From Muricea muricata (taxonomy: Eukaryota > Cnidaria > Anthozoa > Malacalcyonacea > Plexauridae), in contig OY979718.1 in the NCBI GenBank assembly GCA_963855995.1, positions 27,633,782 through 27,697,781 of the forward strand: 64,000 bases of DNA. Reading direction: 5' to 3'. The notes beneath the pieces were generated by a model. It was not told the origin of the DNA. It worked only from the letters and a program-made list of their open reading frames with translations, and made no database searches. This document shows, piece by piece, positions 15,001 through 25,616 of this stretch. The position numbers and the translations under genes were made by a program. Each line of letters starts with the position of its first letter. The first letter of the stretch is position 1.

Positions 15001-15539
15001 TTTCAAAATTTAAAAATGCATTTGGCCAAAGGTACACCCTGGCAAAAATCATCCTTGAAAAATCTGATCGTAGCATATGCTACGCTTGCAATGGTCTGGA
15101 TCCGACCCTGTATACAAACCCCGATCGACTTGCAATCAGTCATTCACCACAGTGTTATCACTCATGACCAACGAAGTGTCTAAATGTTTTGTTGAGGGCA
15201 ATTCGATGTGGTTTTGCATGGATAACGAGATTTCTTGGGTACAGAAATATAGTTTACTGATACTCTCGAGATATATGGGCATGTTGATTTTCAGATGTTA
15301 AAGTGCAAGGCTAATAAATTTATTATACTGTGATACCGACTGTCTGATACACAGCAACATGCTAATATAACAAATCGAGCAGTTCGCATTGGAGTGTAAT
15401 TTCTCCAATCTAGCATCAACATGGAGACAATTCAATTGTGAAAACTATTACAGAGTTTTAATTGCAATCAGTAGAAAGCTTTGATCTTACCTTTTCCGTA
15501 CAAAAACTGGTCATCGTCTTCTTTCTCTGTGGCCGCCAT
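1..15539 (-). CDS. FIP1L1: FIP1-like pre-mRNA 3'-end processing factor (16 exons, 3' end outside the window)
   Basis: FIP1 is a subunit of the cleavage and polyadenylation specificity factor and links poly(A) polymerase to it in the nucleus. Exons, 5' to 3': 15491-15539, 12626-12659, 12298-12376, 10125-10252, 8889-8968, 8380-8487, 7776-7891, 7035-7101, 6271-6348, 5321-5413, 4245-4415, 3247-3357, 1947-2025, 1153-1193, 490-757 and 1-56 (cut by the window edge). Every intron is GT-AG and every phase joins, giving about 519 residues. The translation starts [12 protein letters not shown], then has a long Asp/Glu run followed by VKIIIGDV. Next comes the diagnostic FIP1 motif ([19 protein letters not shown], followed by [12 protein letters not shown]) spanning exons 6-7. 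[12 protein letters not shown] segment, Pro/Met-rich exons and an Arg/Asp/Ser-rich C-terminus (exons 15-16) follow, as in animal FIP1L1. Exon 2 has a weak donor (GTTGGT). Identity is secure; individual small exons could be alternatively spliced. Confidence 0.92.
3689..4085. mobile_element. Tc1/mariner-type MITE in a FIP1L1 intron
   Basis: A non-coding element with inverted ends: it begins AACACCGCACAAAAAG and ends CTTTTTGTGCGGTGTT, flanked on both sides by TA, the target duplication of Tc1/mariner elements. The arms (about 3691-3790 and 3985-4083) match over roughly 100 bp with small differences. It holds no open frame and lies between FIP1L1 exons 11 and 12. Confidence 0.75.
5437..5490. repeat. 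27-bp tandem duplication
   Basis: Two adjacent copies of a 27-bp unit containing TTCACTGAGGAGAAGCGA lie just upstream (on the minus strand) of FIP1L1 exon 10. It looks like a simple local duplication without obvious function. Confidence 0.7.
8760..8880 (-). mobile_element. tRNA-derived SINE-like fragment
   Basis: Read on the minus strand, the segment contains GTGAGTTCGATTCTCATCGT, a good match to the B box of a polymerase III promoter and the T-arm of a tRNA. No full cloverleaf is visible and it sits in a FIP1L1 intron, so it is more likely a SINE remnant than a tRNA gene. Confidence 0.45.
9570..9930 (-). pseudogene. Non-LTR retrotransposon (LINE) 3' fragment
   Basis: The minus strand encodes about 115 residues resembling the region after the reverse-transcriptase domain of CR1/Jockey-type LINEs: a [12 protein letters not shown] segment followed by [16 protein letters not shown]. 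It is comparable to the better-preserved LINE at 44.5-46.3 kb (LQKLQNRAARVVL). There is no RT core upstream, so it is a 5'-truncated dead copy in a FIP1L1 intron. Confidence 0.7.
11239..11729. mobile_element. Foldback (long inverted-repeat) element
   Basis: Arms of about 170 bp (11239-11410 and 11563-11729) are imperfect reverse complements. The outer ends read TTTAAAGTG and CACTTTAAA, and both arms contain the GCAACGTTTTGTTGATGAGAT block or its complement. There is no coding capacity. It lies in the FIP1L1 intron between exons 3 and 4. Confidence 0.7.
13600..14150 (+). pseudogene. Degenerate transposase-like gene
   Basis: Translation across three frames gives a recognisable but broken protein: a [15 protein letters not shown] block, a [10 protein letters not shown] block, then [27 protein letters not shown] and a [10 protein letters not shown] tail. 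The order SDG/SDA..., then HGKG-x-VDG-x2-x3-VKR resembles uncharacterised transposase-like proteins that I recall as common in invertebrate genomes; the family name is uncertain. Several stops and frameshifts break it, so it is a dead copy. It lies within FIP1L1 intron 1, antisense to the gene. Confidence 0.5.
14615..14795. repeat. Short inverted-repeat element
   Basis: Arms of 21 bp (14615-14635 and 14775-14795) sharing CTGATTGGCTTGCT and its complement flank a 140-bp centre that itself contains smaller mirrored CTACGATC/GACCGTAG blocks. It looks MITE-like; no gene is visible. Confidence 0.5.
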
Positions 15540-16079
15540 GATGCATACACACTACACACGCGGGGACAAAACATGTTGTGTGCGTGTCTCGCGAGCCAAA
15601 CGCGTAGCGCACGCAATTGACTCTGGATTGTGATATTCGCCTGGAAAAGCTTGGGGTTTAAAAGCTACCTCGATGAACTTGAATGACATTTGAAAAACAG
15701 TGTTTTAATTTTAAAATAAGATTTTTAACATCATTTCGAAAGACACACGGCAACGAAATGGAACCTTTATTTCTTTTAGTTTATATTGCAACCCCTAGGG
15801 TTGAACGGATCAATTAACTCTATCCCAGTACGCATAGGTTAGGGTGTAGGCAAATAAAATTTCAACATATTAAACTTCAACTATTGCAACAAGCCTTACA
15901 GTCATTCCTTGAAGAACACGCCCTGTATTGAGGATGAGGGACCCTGAATGTTACGTTAAGCTTCTTGTGGGGTTTAGAGGGAGTAATGTATGCTAATACA
16001 TGTATGTTAATGTATGCTAATACTTTGGATATCATAGAATTTTAAACTTAAGCTTTAGTTTTTTCGTCGAAGCGAGTTG

Positions 16080-16375
16080 ATCAATGTCAGTCACAATGGA
16101 AACCCAGTTTTAATTAAGGGTGACATCATTGTGCTTGACAATATTCTAACGCATCACAGCGCGGGTGGATTTGCTTTATAAAGACAATGGCTTGACATTT
16201 CAGGAATCGACGTTGTCTGTTTGCCAACGTACTCACCTGAAATGAAGCCTGTTGAACCTGTCTTTCAAACGTTAAAGATGGCTTTCAAAAGAAAAGAACA
16301 GGAGCCCTTAGTGTTTATTAATCTGCATGCAGCCCTTTATTACGCGATTGAGGAAATTTCGCCCAGCGACATGTA
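16080..16375 (+). pseudogene. Tc1/IS630-like DDE transposase relic
   Basis: Across frameshifts the plus strand encodes GDIIVLDN, then HHSAGGFA, then VCLPTYSPEMKPVEPVFQTL, and ends in IEEISPSDM and a stop. The VLDN...LPTYSPxxxPxE arrangement is the second Asp/Glu half of IS630/Tc1-superfamily transposases. The N-terminal half and the first Asp are absent or unrecognisable. It lies upstream of the FIP1L1 start, outside that gene. Confidence 0.65.
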
Positions 16376-17356
16376 AGGACACCTGACACCAACTACATGC
16401 ACGTATTTGTATGATTTGCATGAAAACTTCAAACATTCTTGGACATTTTATAATAACTTCATGGCATGTAAACTTGACATTCTTTGTTTGCTGTTCTTAA
16501 GCTTGACATTGTGTGTATGCTGGGGAACTCTCCAAACAAAAACATTCCTCCAAGATATTCGTGTATTTCCTGGAAAGGCTGTAGTAGTACTGAATAGCGA
16601 TTTTTAAGATTCATGAAATGAATAGTTTATCGGTCTGCATCCGATCCAAATATCACTAACCAGTGCTCTCCGAGTGGCCTCTGTGTGCTGGCATATAAAG
16701 TTTATGGGATTACTAGATGATGAACATCAGATTAATGCCACCATCATGCTGATCGTTGCTCCTTGTGGTGTTGGAGTGAATATCGCGGAAGAAAAAGTTA
16801 TTTTAAATCCGAAATCTTGTTGATGAGGTCTTCTGCAATGTCTTTAACTTTATTCTAGCCTAAAATCTTTATTTCCTCAGAAAATATTTTAATCGTGTCT
16901 GAATCTTTTAGTATCCGATTGTAAACATTTTATATAGCTCCTTACCACTGGGGTTGATCCACTTAATTAACCGAAGCTCAGAGCAGTTGATATGTTGGGA
17001 AATTTTTATTCCAAAATCCTAGGATTTCATCTTGGATTATTTTAAAACTTTAAACAACTGCCATACTCAAATATCACTATTGCATTAGTAGCGGCGGCTA
17101 TCAAAACGTTTTCGTTTGTTTCGGCTCATGCATACCAATCTGCACTTGCGCGAACGTTTGACAACGAGTACATAATTCATTCAACCAACTGTCCTCTTCC
17201 TTAACCGTGTATGAGAGAACGATGGTTGGGAAAACGCAGTTATTTCAAAATGTAGAGATTACCACAAAAAAGAATTATAGAAAGCTAGGCAAGACATATT
17301 TTCATGAACAGATGGACTTATACTGGCCAAGTAATCGCTGTGCAAAAGTCATTGTC

Positions 17357-17520
17357 AAACCTAATTATTTACAAGCGTGCTCAGATCTTATATAGGGCAC
17401 ACGAAAACAGTGAGATGACGTAAACAGCTGAGACATGAATACAGTTACAAGATATATATTTACAAGTGTGATGCTTTACGGAAAGACAACTAACTCTTTA
17501 GATGCTTTTAAGCCACTGTT
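17357..17520. repeat. Left inverted arm of the Penelope-like element
   Basis: Starts AAACCTAATTATTTACAAGC and matches the reverse complement of 18947-19096 over most of its length, with scattered substitutions and small indels. Confidence 0.75.
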
Positions 17521-18946
17521 AAGTTCTGCTTTTTTAAATTAGATATGAAGGGTTTCAAGAAACAGAAGCAGATTTGAATTCGAGAATCTCAAAGTGTGAA
17601 GAATTCTAGTGTCATTTTGTATGATGTTATTAAAGGAATAATGAGGGCTGTCACCTGTCTGTGAGTCACTGTCGAAAACGTTGTCGTAAAGATTATTATA
17701 GCATTGTCACAGTCGGTCAAGTGTTTTGAAATTTTGCTCTTTGCCGGATCCAAATGTTCTTTAAGCCGTGTGCTTAAATTTCTTTCTTTTTTGCCTGTGT
17801 AAGACTCATTAAGCTACAACCTGGACAAGTGAATTCGTAAATCAAATTACTCCGCTGAAGATCCGGAACCTTGTCTTTCTTGGGAAGAAAATACGAAATC
17901 TTTTTGGTTTGATACAAGACAACCGATTTTACCGGTTCTGTTAAATTCCGTTGCAGTTTTTTGATCAACTTTTTAACTAAAAATTCTCCTTTCCGGCCTA
18001 AATATGGAATCCTTATCCAAATCTTTGGTCTTAAGTCTTCAAAAGCGTCATAATCATTAGCTTGTTTAGGAACGTCTAAAAACCTTAGTTTAAGTTTACG
18101 AATAATAGATGAGCGGATTTGAGCAGCGAACCCGTTCCAGGCCATGAATTTCGAAACTTGCAAAATCTGTTGATTGAGAAATACCGAATTACTGCAGATA
18201 TTTACAAAAAGTGATCTTATCCAAGCCGTTTTGCGTGCCCACGGCTCGAAACTGTCAAAATTAATTACGTGTATTGTCATTGACCTGTGTGTCTTGGCTT
18301 CCGAAAATATTAATGCCGGATTGTGAAATTTCTAAATCTAGAAAATGAACTTTGCTGCTATCAAAAGTGTCTACTATGAATTTGAGGTTCTTGTCAAAGC
18401 TATTAAATTTGTTTAATACAAAAAGAATATCTGAAACTTTCATTAAACAAAAGTATCATTAACATATCAGCGATAAAATTTTAAAATTCCTGAGTTGACC
18501 AAATCATCGACAACAAAATTTTAAAATTCAGTGAGTACAATATTACCTAACACTGGAGCCAGGCAGCAACCCATAGCAACACCGTCAATCTGTTCATACT
18601 AAGTGTTATCAAACGAAAATACAGTTTCAGTGCAGGCATCAAGAAGTAACTTTTTTTGTACGCGTTTGGATAATGTTGTGTCAATTAATCCATCTGTAAA
18701 AACTCGCTTGAGTACAAAATTAATTGTTTGGTTTAGCGGCACATTAGTAAATAGTGACTCAATGTCAAAAGAAAGAAAACAGAAATCTTCAACGAATAAA
18801 TTTTGTGGTATAGCCTTTATGACAGAAACAGTCAGCGAGATTGTATTCGTTAACTGTCAGCGGATTTAAAAGTGAAGGGAGGAATTTGCCAACATCATAA
18901 TACCGCGTAGTGGTGGTATCAACAATAAGTCAAAAAACCAGAACAT

Positions 18947-19096
18947 AACAGTGGCTTAAAATCATCTAAAAAGTTAGTTCTCCTTCCGTAAAGATTCACA
19001 CTTGTAAATATAAATCTCGTAACTTTATTCATTTCTCAGCTGTTTACGTCATGCGCCGTATATAAGATCTGAGCACGCTTGTAAATAATTAGGTTT
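18947..19096. repeat. Right inverted arm of the Penelope-like element
   Basis: Partner of 17357-17520. Its outer end lies about 25 bp from the start of the interstitial telomeric array. Confidence 0.75.
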
Positions 19097-19120
19097 AAAA
19101 ATGACTTCGCAATAAAGTCA

Positions 19121-19319
19121 ACCCCAACCCTAACCCTAACCCTAACCCTAACCCTAACCCTAACCCTAACCCTAACCCTAACCCTAACCCTAACCCTAAC
19201 CCTAACCCTAACCCTAACCCTAACCCTAACCCTAGCCCTAACCCTAACCCTAACCCAAACCCTAAACCTAACCCTAACCCTAACCCTAACCCTAACCCTA
19301 ACCCTAACCCTAACCCTAA
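19121..19319 (-). repeat. Interstitial telomeric repeat array (TTAGGG)n
   Basis: About 33 consecutive hexamers read CCCTAA on the plus strand (TTAGGG on the minus), with only a few variant units (CCCTAG, CCCAAA and CCTAAA types). This is the canonical metazoan telomere unit in an internal position. The long Val-Arg or Gly-Leu frames across it are artefacts of the repeat. Confidence 0.95.
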
Positions 19320-20099
19320 TATCCTGAATATCACCGTGATTTGTGTAATTATTTTGTTTCAATAGCTCATATCTTGAGTTTACAAGATGTTACTATTCGG
19401 AGTATGTTTTGCGCTCTATTTTATCAAATTGTCTGCTAGTAAAAGTATATGTATACACATACTTGGCGATTTGTTACAGAGCTTGGGTGTTGTCATCGCT
19501 GCTCTAATAGCTAAACTCAATGTAATATATTAATAATATTATGTAACATTTAAAACGCCACCAGGAGCCGAGGCATAGCCGAGCGTTTTATATCTGTTAA
19601 AGCACGAATTACGTATAGTTTAAATGGCTTCTAAAACGATCCACTTCATACCCATCTTGTCAGTATGTTTGCGAAAGAGTTTTCAATGTAGATGTTGTAT
19701 AAACTCATTAATAATTCGTGTAAGGAGCATGAACGTCTTCTAATGACTGGTCTGCTACCATTAACATATTGGCACGAGTATCTGGACTTGGTATTACACA
19801 TCTATAAGTCATTCTGATGTCAAGTGATACAAACATTACAATAAAGTCATCAAGTCGTGTAACCAGGCGTAATGAGTCTCCAGAACAAATCACATTGAAC
19901 ATTACAGGAACAAACATCTTAACTTTTCAAAACAGTTTTTTACTGTTGAGCTCCAAAATCTCTCTCTCTCACCACATTTACGAAAAGTAACTATGTTTCA
20001 CTGTGTGAAATGTCATTCGTGTCAAAAACTACCCAGTCTTCGTGTTAAAATGTGTTGTCAATAATGTAATCATTTAATTGTACATTTATGCAATTGGAT

Positions 20100-20190
20100 A
20101 TATATGTGTGTATCTGTATATGTTTGTGTATATTAACATTTGTGTATATGTGTATATATGTGTATGTATATGTATGTATACATCTATGAT
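20100..20190. repeat. TATG/TGTA microsatellite
   Basis: Imperfect alternating TG/TA tracts with TATATGTG and TATGTATA units. Simple-sequence DNA. Confidence 0.8.
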
Positions 20191-20994
20191 GTAGGTACCC
20201 GGTATTGGGGCTTGAGCTCTGTGGGGAATCCTGTCATTCATGACAAAGTTTGTAAATAAATAAATGAATAAAACACAAAGGAAATAATAGTCGTGAAGGA
20301 ATCTTTCTATATGATAAAACACACGTAGACTTTCACAAAACTTTTGTAATAATTTTCTCGAATTATACAGCATCTGCATCCAAAATTCTTTCGTAAACAG
20401 ACTGATAAGATTAGTAAAAAATGGATCGTTCTAAAAGCCATTTAAAATACTCAAAATTAGTGCTTTTATACTCACTCCTGGTCGTGTTTTGAACACTACA
20501 TATATAATTATATTCAATACATATAGTGCCACTTGTGTCCAGGTCAGGGAGCAGGTAAACAGTGAGAGTCCAGTCCGTAACGTTTGTTTTACAGGACACT
20601 CAGGCAAACACAAAAAATGATTAAATTAGAGCTCGTTTCTTATAGCCAGATTGGTCTATCGCAGCTAAATCCAATATGTACATGCAGTTGTGTTTTCTCT
20701 GAATGTCTTAATTACGACAAAAACAGTATTGAGGGATGTTGAGGATATTTTGATGGAAAGGGATTAAATTAATCTTTTCATCCACCATCAAATTCAGTAC
20801 ATGAGAGGATTATAGCTTCTTTATTTCATTTATAAATTCCGATTCCCACACGCAAGATTATTCGTTTACATTGTATTTTCCGTACCCTGTGAGAAGAGCC
20901 TTATTTCTAGCGCCGGGGGAGCGAGAAAATAAGGCTCGATTGCGAGTATTTGCATTCCGCTTCGACGAAGTAAACCAGTTCAATGAACATAGCG

Positions 20995-21100
20995 ATAGAA
21001 TGAAGAAAATTGAAACACGAATAACGGAACACAAAAACGCCATAAAACGATACGACTGTATTTATGACTGCCTGCAGCACACACATATGACAACTGTCAT
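20995..21100 (+). pseudogene. Penelope/GIY-YIG endonuclease fragment
   Basis: Encodes KKIETRITEHKNAIKRYD, nearly the same as a segment in the better fragment at 24.4-24.75 kb (KKIETRLTEHKNAIIRYD). This is the conserved Arg-x-x-EH region of the GIY-YIG nuclease of Penelope-like elements. It is only about 35 codons long. Confidence 0.55.
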
Positions 21101-21192
21101 ACCTTCAACTGGATAGTAACTCAACTACTAGAGCACAAGTATGGCTGCCAAACAACCAAGATGACGCGATAAAAACCCTTTAGTTTTGATGT

Positions 21193-21579
21193 AATGGACC
21201 ACTCCCCAATTAGACAAACTTTCAAATTGGAAAACGATTTTAGCACAGTTGGAAAGAGCTTTCTAAATTTAGGAACTGTAAAGTTTGGTTGTAAAATATT
21301 GTAAAATGTCGAAAATATAGTAATGTAAAGATTGCAATTTTTTTTGCACTTTGCATTACGCGGGAAAAAGCGTTACCACATTTCCACATAGTGGTAACGC
21401 TTTTCCGTGCGTAATACAAAAGTATACAAAATTCGCAAACTTTACAGAACTATAGTTTCCAAATTTTACAATATTTTGCAACCAAACTTCACAATTTCAC
21501 TAAATTTATGAAGCTTTTTTCAACTGTGTTAAAATTGTTTTCCAATTTAAAACTTTGTCCAATTGGGAAATGGTCCATT
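21193..21579. mobile_element. Foldback element, family A copy 1
   Basis: Outer ends are AATGGACCA and TGGTCCATT. The two halves are imperfect reverse complements about a centre near 21385, where GCGTTACCAC and GTGGTAACGC face each other. Related copies lie at 23794-23970 (one partial arm) and 53925-54308. Non-coding. Confidence 0.75.
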
Positions 21580-22869
21580 GCTGCTTTTACGCTCCACATC
21601 ACAATAAAAAAGGTAAATCTATCAAATTTGTTATTTTCCTGAGAAACATGGCTAAAATATGCGCTTTGACGCCAATATATTTTGTCGAAAATTTCTCGTT
21701 TACAATAAAGTTATTTGCTGAGATTATGAGCTCAGAAATATCCGTATAAACTTAGCAATAAAATCAACTGGTTATTGTATTCTTAATCATAAAAGAATAA
21801 ATTTGATCATGAGTTAAGATAAATTACAAGTTTTCGATATATTTTCTGTTTAAAGTATATTTTTTGGCTGTGTATATTCATGAGCATTTTTATATAAACT
21901 GCAACATTGTTTTGATGTGAAAGAAAGATTCGTTTTGTCGCATTTTGGTACCTGTAAAGTAGTTTCGGGCTGTAAACTTCGTTTACAATGAAGTTAATTC
22001 GGTTTAGTTTTGCTTTTGGAAACTTTTATTCAGTTTTAAAATTTTGCTTCACTCCTTGATTTGTTTCGAAAAATAACACTTTTGGACCACGGTGAAGATA
22101 TCGTAAAAAGCCGCCCGCTGCTGCAGCCAATCAGATTGCAGGAAATCATAAAATATCATTAGGCATACACAATATCATACATACAAATAAATCTATATGT
22201 TATATAGAGAGAACTTGGCACGGCTAAATGTTGGTAATAGTTTTAAAACATATTTTACAACTCGTCTACTTTAGTTAGCATTGTAATTGTCTAACTATAT
22301 TTTCAAATGTCTTGAGCACTGGATCTCATTTCTGCAAGCTATATTTCAATCCGGCTGACACAGTCCATTGCTTCTACCTTTGTAACATTATTAGAGTTCT
22401 CACACAGAAAGTGTTCTTACAATTCTCAGAAATGCAGTTTTCTGGTTAAATGCCTTGCGATAACGGCGCTTTTCCGAGTATTTAACTGATTTAAGAAACG
22501 ACCCATGGATTTTACAAACAATTTAAGGTTACCATACAACATTTATCAAACGGCTTTGGCAAATTTTTCAAGAAAAACTCGAGCAAAGAAATTGCATCAG
22601 CAAAAAGTACTATACAAGATGCGATGACTGAACCAATCAATTAAAAAAGACAGACCAGTTCATTTCGACCTTATTTGTTATTCAACAAAACACGCCCAAT
22701 GTTTAACCTGCGTTCAACAGTGTTCAACAGGTTTCTAGAAACACCCAAGTTCAAAATGGAGGGCTTAGCTTTGCTACGCTCAACCGTGCGGGAAAACGAT
22801 TACATGGTGAAGTTGGCATTGAAGGACGCTTAATTTTTCATCCCAATACCCCAGGAACACAGAAGGTAT

Positions 22870-23072
22870 CAGTGGCGGATCTAGCGTAAGTCAAAATAAA
22901 TTACCACAGCTCATTCTAGGATATATTTACATGTTAAAATACCTTCAAAGCAACTTCATTGGTTAGATTTTATTCTTTTGAAATTCATAACCTATGACAT
23001 TGTTATAAAGTTATTTTGAATTTAAAATTGAGCTGCTATAATTTATTTTGACTTACCCTGGATCCGCCACTG
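22870..23072. mobile_element. hAT-type MITE with 8-bp target duplication
   Basis: A 203-bp non-coding element beginning CAGTGGCGGATC and ending GATCCGCCACTG, with the inverted ends extending to GTAAGTCAAAATAAATTA and its complement. The flanks are the same 8 bp, GAAGGTAT, at 22862-22869 and 23073-23080. An 8-bp duplication with CAG...CTG ends is typical of hAT elements. Confidence 0.85.
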
Positions 23073-23118
23073 GAAGGTATCTTCGTTTCATCTTTAACGA
23101 CCTCCTATACGAATTTTA

Positions 23119-23680
23119 GTGCCACCCATTCTGATTCTCGACACAATTACGGACATTTATGAAGTTCTTGAATCCTGTGATTGCTTTGTTGAGACGAGGG
23201 CTACGAGTAATTATATACTTCGACGATCTGCTATTGCTCCCAAGAAACTAGCAAAATTATTTCCCGAAGTGAGTCAACTGCTTACCAATGTAGGGTTTCT
23301 TATCAAGAAGGACAAATGCTCGACAGCTCCAAATGCAATCCCTTGTTTTTCTTGGTGCTCTCATCACCTCGTTGACCATGACCTTGTTAGTACGTCTGAC
23401 AAAGTTACAAGAGTTACAGTGCGAAGTACAAGCAATCCAGGAACTGTCAGCCCTTCTAGGACAAATGACCCAAATGTCCGAGACGACAGGGGGTGAGATC
23501 TGTACCTCTTCAGTACAGAAGCTTGCAAAAACAGCACATCGGGTCGTTCACAGGTATGGAATATTAGCTCGGAGACAGAATCACGATCCAATTAAACGAA
23601 TCTCGTCTCGGCTGGGGGCAGTTGTGAAGAGGAAAGAACTGGGAGTCACCGAAGCACAAAAGAACAACAAGTTCACATGA
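23119..23680 (+). pseudogene. Retroelement RT/RNase H-like fragment, possibly DIRS-type
   Basis: Two overlapping frames form one broken protein: VGFLIKKDKC in the first, then FLGALITSLTMTLLV and a Lys/Glu-rich helix in the second, with a frameshift near 23340. The pattern GFLI-x2-x-K...FLG-x2-I-x-S-x2-MT resembles the region after the reverse transcriptase of DIRS-like elements. It is short and the assignment is tentative. Confidence 0.35.
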
Positions 23681-23793
23681 TATCTTAGAATTGAAGGCAG
23701 CACACACCTAGCTATCCAATCATATCTGAAAAATGGCTAATGTCAACTTCCAAGAAAGCGTCTCCTCTTGTAGATAGACAACACACCGATTGC

Positions 23794-23970
23794 ATTATGG
23801 ACAGAATTTTGAAAACAGTTGAAATGGGAAAATTCATTACCACAGCTTTGAAGAGCATCCTAAAACTAGTAAAATTGCAAAGTTTGGTCGCGAAATGTTG
23901 TAAAATGAGAAAAATATAGCCCTGCAAAAGTTTGCGAATTTTGTATACTTTTGTATTACGCACGGAAAAT
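23794..23970. repeat. Foldback family A, partial copy
   Basis: Shares the order ATTATGGACA, AGAGCATCC, TTGTAAAATG, GTATACTTTTGTATTACGCA and CGGAAAA with the arms of the elements at 21193-21579 and 53925-54308. It appears to be one arm only. Confidence 0.55.
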
Positions 23971-24059
23971 TGATACCGCGTCTTCTCGAGAAAGTCAGAA
24001 GGCTGGAGGAATGTCAATGTGTCTGTTTATAGTGTTATTATTCATACTATACCATGCCT

Positions 24060-24300
24060 CTTTAAACTCTCGTGCATGTTTTGTTTTTGCTTGATCTAAA
24101 ATTTGTGTTTCGGTCCAGTTAAATGTGTGTCAGTCCATTGTCATGCGTATGTGAGGCAGGAAGTGATAGTAGGTCATATCTGTTGATCGCGTTTTTGTGT
24201 TCTGTTAGTCGGGTTTCAATCTTTCTTAGAGGTTTGTCCAATGTAGTTTTGTTCACAGTTTTTACAAGGAATCGAGTAAACTGCGTTTCTTTTAACAACT
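24060..24300 (-). pseudogene. Penelope-like GIY-YIG fragment, minus-strand copy
   Basis: The minus strand encodes YSIPCKNCEQN, then YIGQTSKKD and RLTEHKNAI, the start and Arg/His region of a GIY-YIG nuclease. It is closely related to, and in inverted orientation relative to, the copy at 24400-24750. Confidence 0.6.
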
Positions 24301-24399
24301 ATCCGATACATTTTATCAACAAAATATTAAGCAGATATATACAACAACAAGCCGACTGACTACCTGTACATCGGACGAACAAAATAAACCAACGACTGA

Positions 24400-24750
24400 A
24401 ACCCGAGTAAGAGTTTCTTTACCATATACATAAATGGGACTTCGGAAAAGACAGCACGACTACTCCGACCTTTTAACATTGACAGAGCCCACAAACTGAC
24501 ACAAAAACTTAGAACGTACTTCTCTAAACACAAAGACAAATTAAACAACGACAATACAAAAAATAAACGCAATTTACTGGATTCCTTGTAAAAACTGTGA
24601 ACAACACTACATTGGACAAGCCTCTAAGAAGATTGAAACCCGACTAACAGAACACAAAAACGCGATCATCAGATATGACCCACTATCACTTCCTGCCTCA
24701 CATACGCATGACAACGGACACACATTTAACATAAACTGGAAACGTTTATG
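24400..24750 (+). pseudogene. Penelope-like GIY-YIG fragment, plus-strand copy
   Basis: Encodes INAIYWIPCKNCEQHYIGQ, KKIETRLTEHKNAIIRYD and ASHTHDNGHTFN, the GIY-YIG core with its YIG, Arg and EH positions. Stops upstream interrupt what would be the RT C-terminus. With the copy at 24060-24300 it forms an inverted pair. Confidence 0.65.
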
Positions 24751-25362
24751 TTGTCTCTCGAAGAAAAGAAGCTGGAGATAGCTGCTACAAGGCGGGTCAA
24801 AACAAAATTACCCGAGCTGCAAATCTCGATGGCCAAATTGATAAGGCACCAATGAACGACGAAGAGAAGTTTGCATATTCAAAGGAACAAGTTGTACCAA
24901 AAGTTCGGGTTACAATCGATAAATAACCACTCATGCAAAAGTGAAGGATATTGGAAAGCAAAAAAGATGCTGGAGCAAAGATATGGTGGGAGTATGTTTC
25001 AGAGACGCGAGTGATGTTGGACACAGAAGGATCAATTGGTGGACGTATTGTAATTGCTCGTAACGTATGGGCAGGGGCCCCAAGGTTGGGCCCCCCAACC
25101 CTTAAGTCTTAATTCGGCCGGGTACTAACGTTACTTCAGTTTTAGGTGTCGTCAACGACAGTTCATCGTCCGGTAGAACTAATATTAGATCAGTTAGGTT
25201 TTGGACTATAACTGAATGTATAAGGCTTTAGATTGTTTTCATTTAGTCTTAACAGTCATGACCACCTTTTTTTCTAAACTAATCTGAAAATATCTCGTTT
25301 TGCGCATGTTCGCTATAGTTAATTATATTTGTTCAAGACTTTTTTGACTAAATGTGAGCAAA

Positions 25363-25368
25363 GCTTTG
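25363..25368. other. Polinton target-site duplication, left
   Basis: GCTTTG directly before the left terminal repeat, identical to 42298-42303. Polintons make 6-bp duplications on integration. Confidence 0.95.
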
Positions 25369-25490
25369 AGTAGGTATGGTGCAGGTATAGAACACTTACG
25401 TCAGCATTTTTTCAGGAGCTCTTACCCGTGTCAGTTAGTTACCAGGCTACGATGTGTATACCGTGGCGCGCGCATGTTGACCGGAAATAC
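25369..25490. repeat. Polinton left terminal inverted repeat (122 bp)
   Basis: Begins AGTAGGTATGGTGCAGG and ends CCGGAAATAC, after which the two ends diverge at once. It is an exact reverse complement of 42176-42297. In Polintons these ends are the origins for protein-primed replication and the integrase substrates. Confidence 0.97.
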
Positions 25491-25616
25491 CTGCGCTATG
25501 CATCAGGTTTTAAAGTTTTTGCTTGCAAAATGGCTTTTCAAGGTGATCTGTTATTCGTTTACTCTTTAGTCTAATTTAGCAATTGCTACCGTGTAGACGT
25601 GTTTTTTGCTTGCAAA

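Larger units (their letters stand above)
17357..19096 (-). mobile_element. Degenerate Penelope-like retroelement with inverted terminal repeats
   Basis: The minus strand carries broken reverse-transcriptase blocks. YEQIDGVAMGCCLAPVLG (about 18540-18600), the Penelope RT signature, is followed by KVHFLDLEIS and TAWIRSLF. RIPYLGRKGEF comes later, and then the start of a GIY-YIG endonuclease (NLIYEFTCPGC, then SYTGKKERNLSTRLKEHLD in another frame). Inverted repeats of about 150-165 bp bound it (17357-17520 and 18947-19096), matching the inverted pLTR layout known for Penelope elements. Frameshifts and stops show it is inactive. Confidence 0.8.

Noticed and set aside
19036..19362. Long Val-Arg and Gly-Leu open frames
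   Set aside because: They are translations of the TTAGGG array, not proteins.
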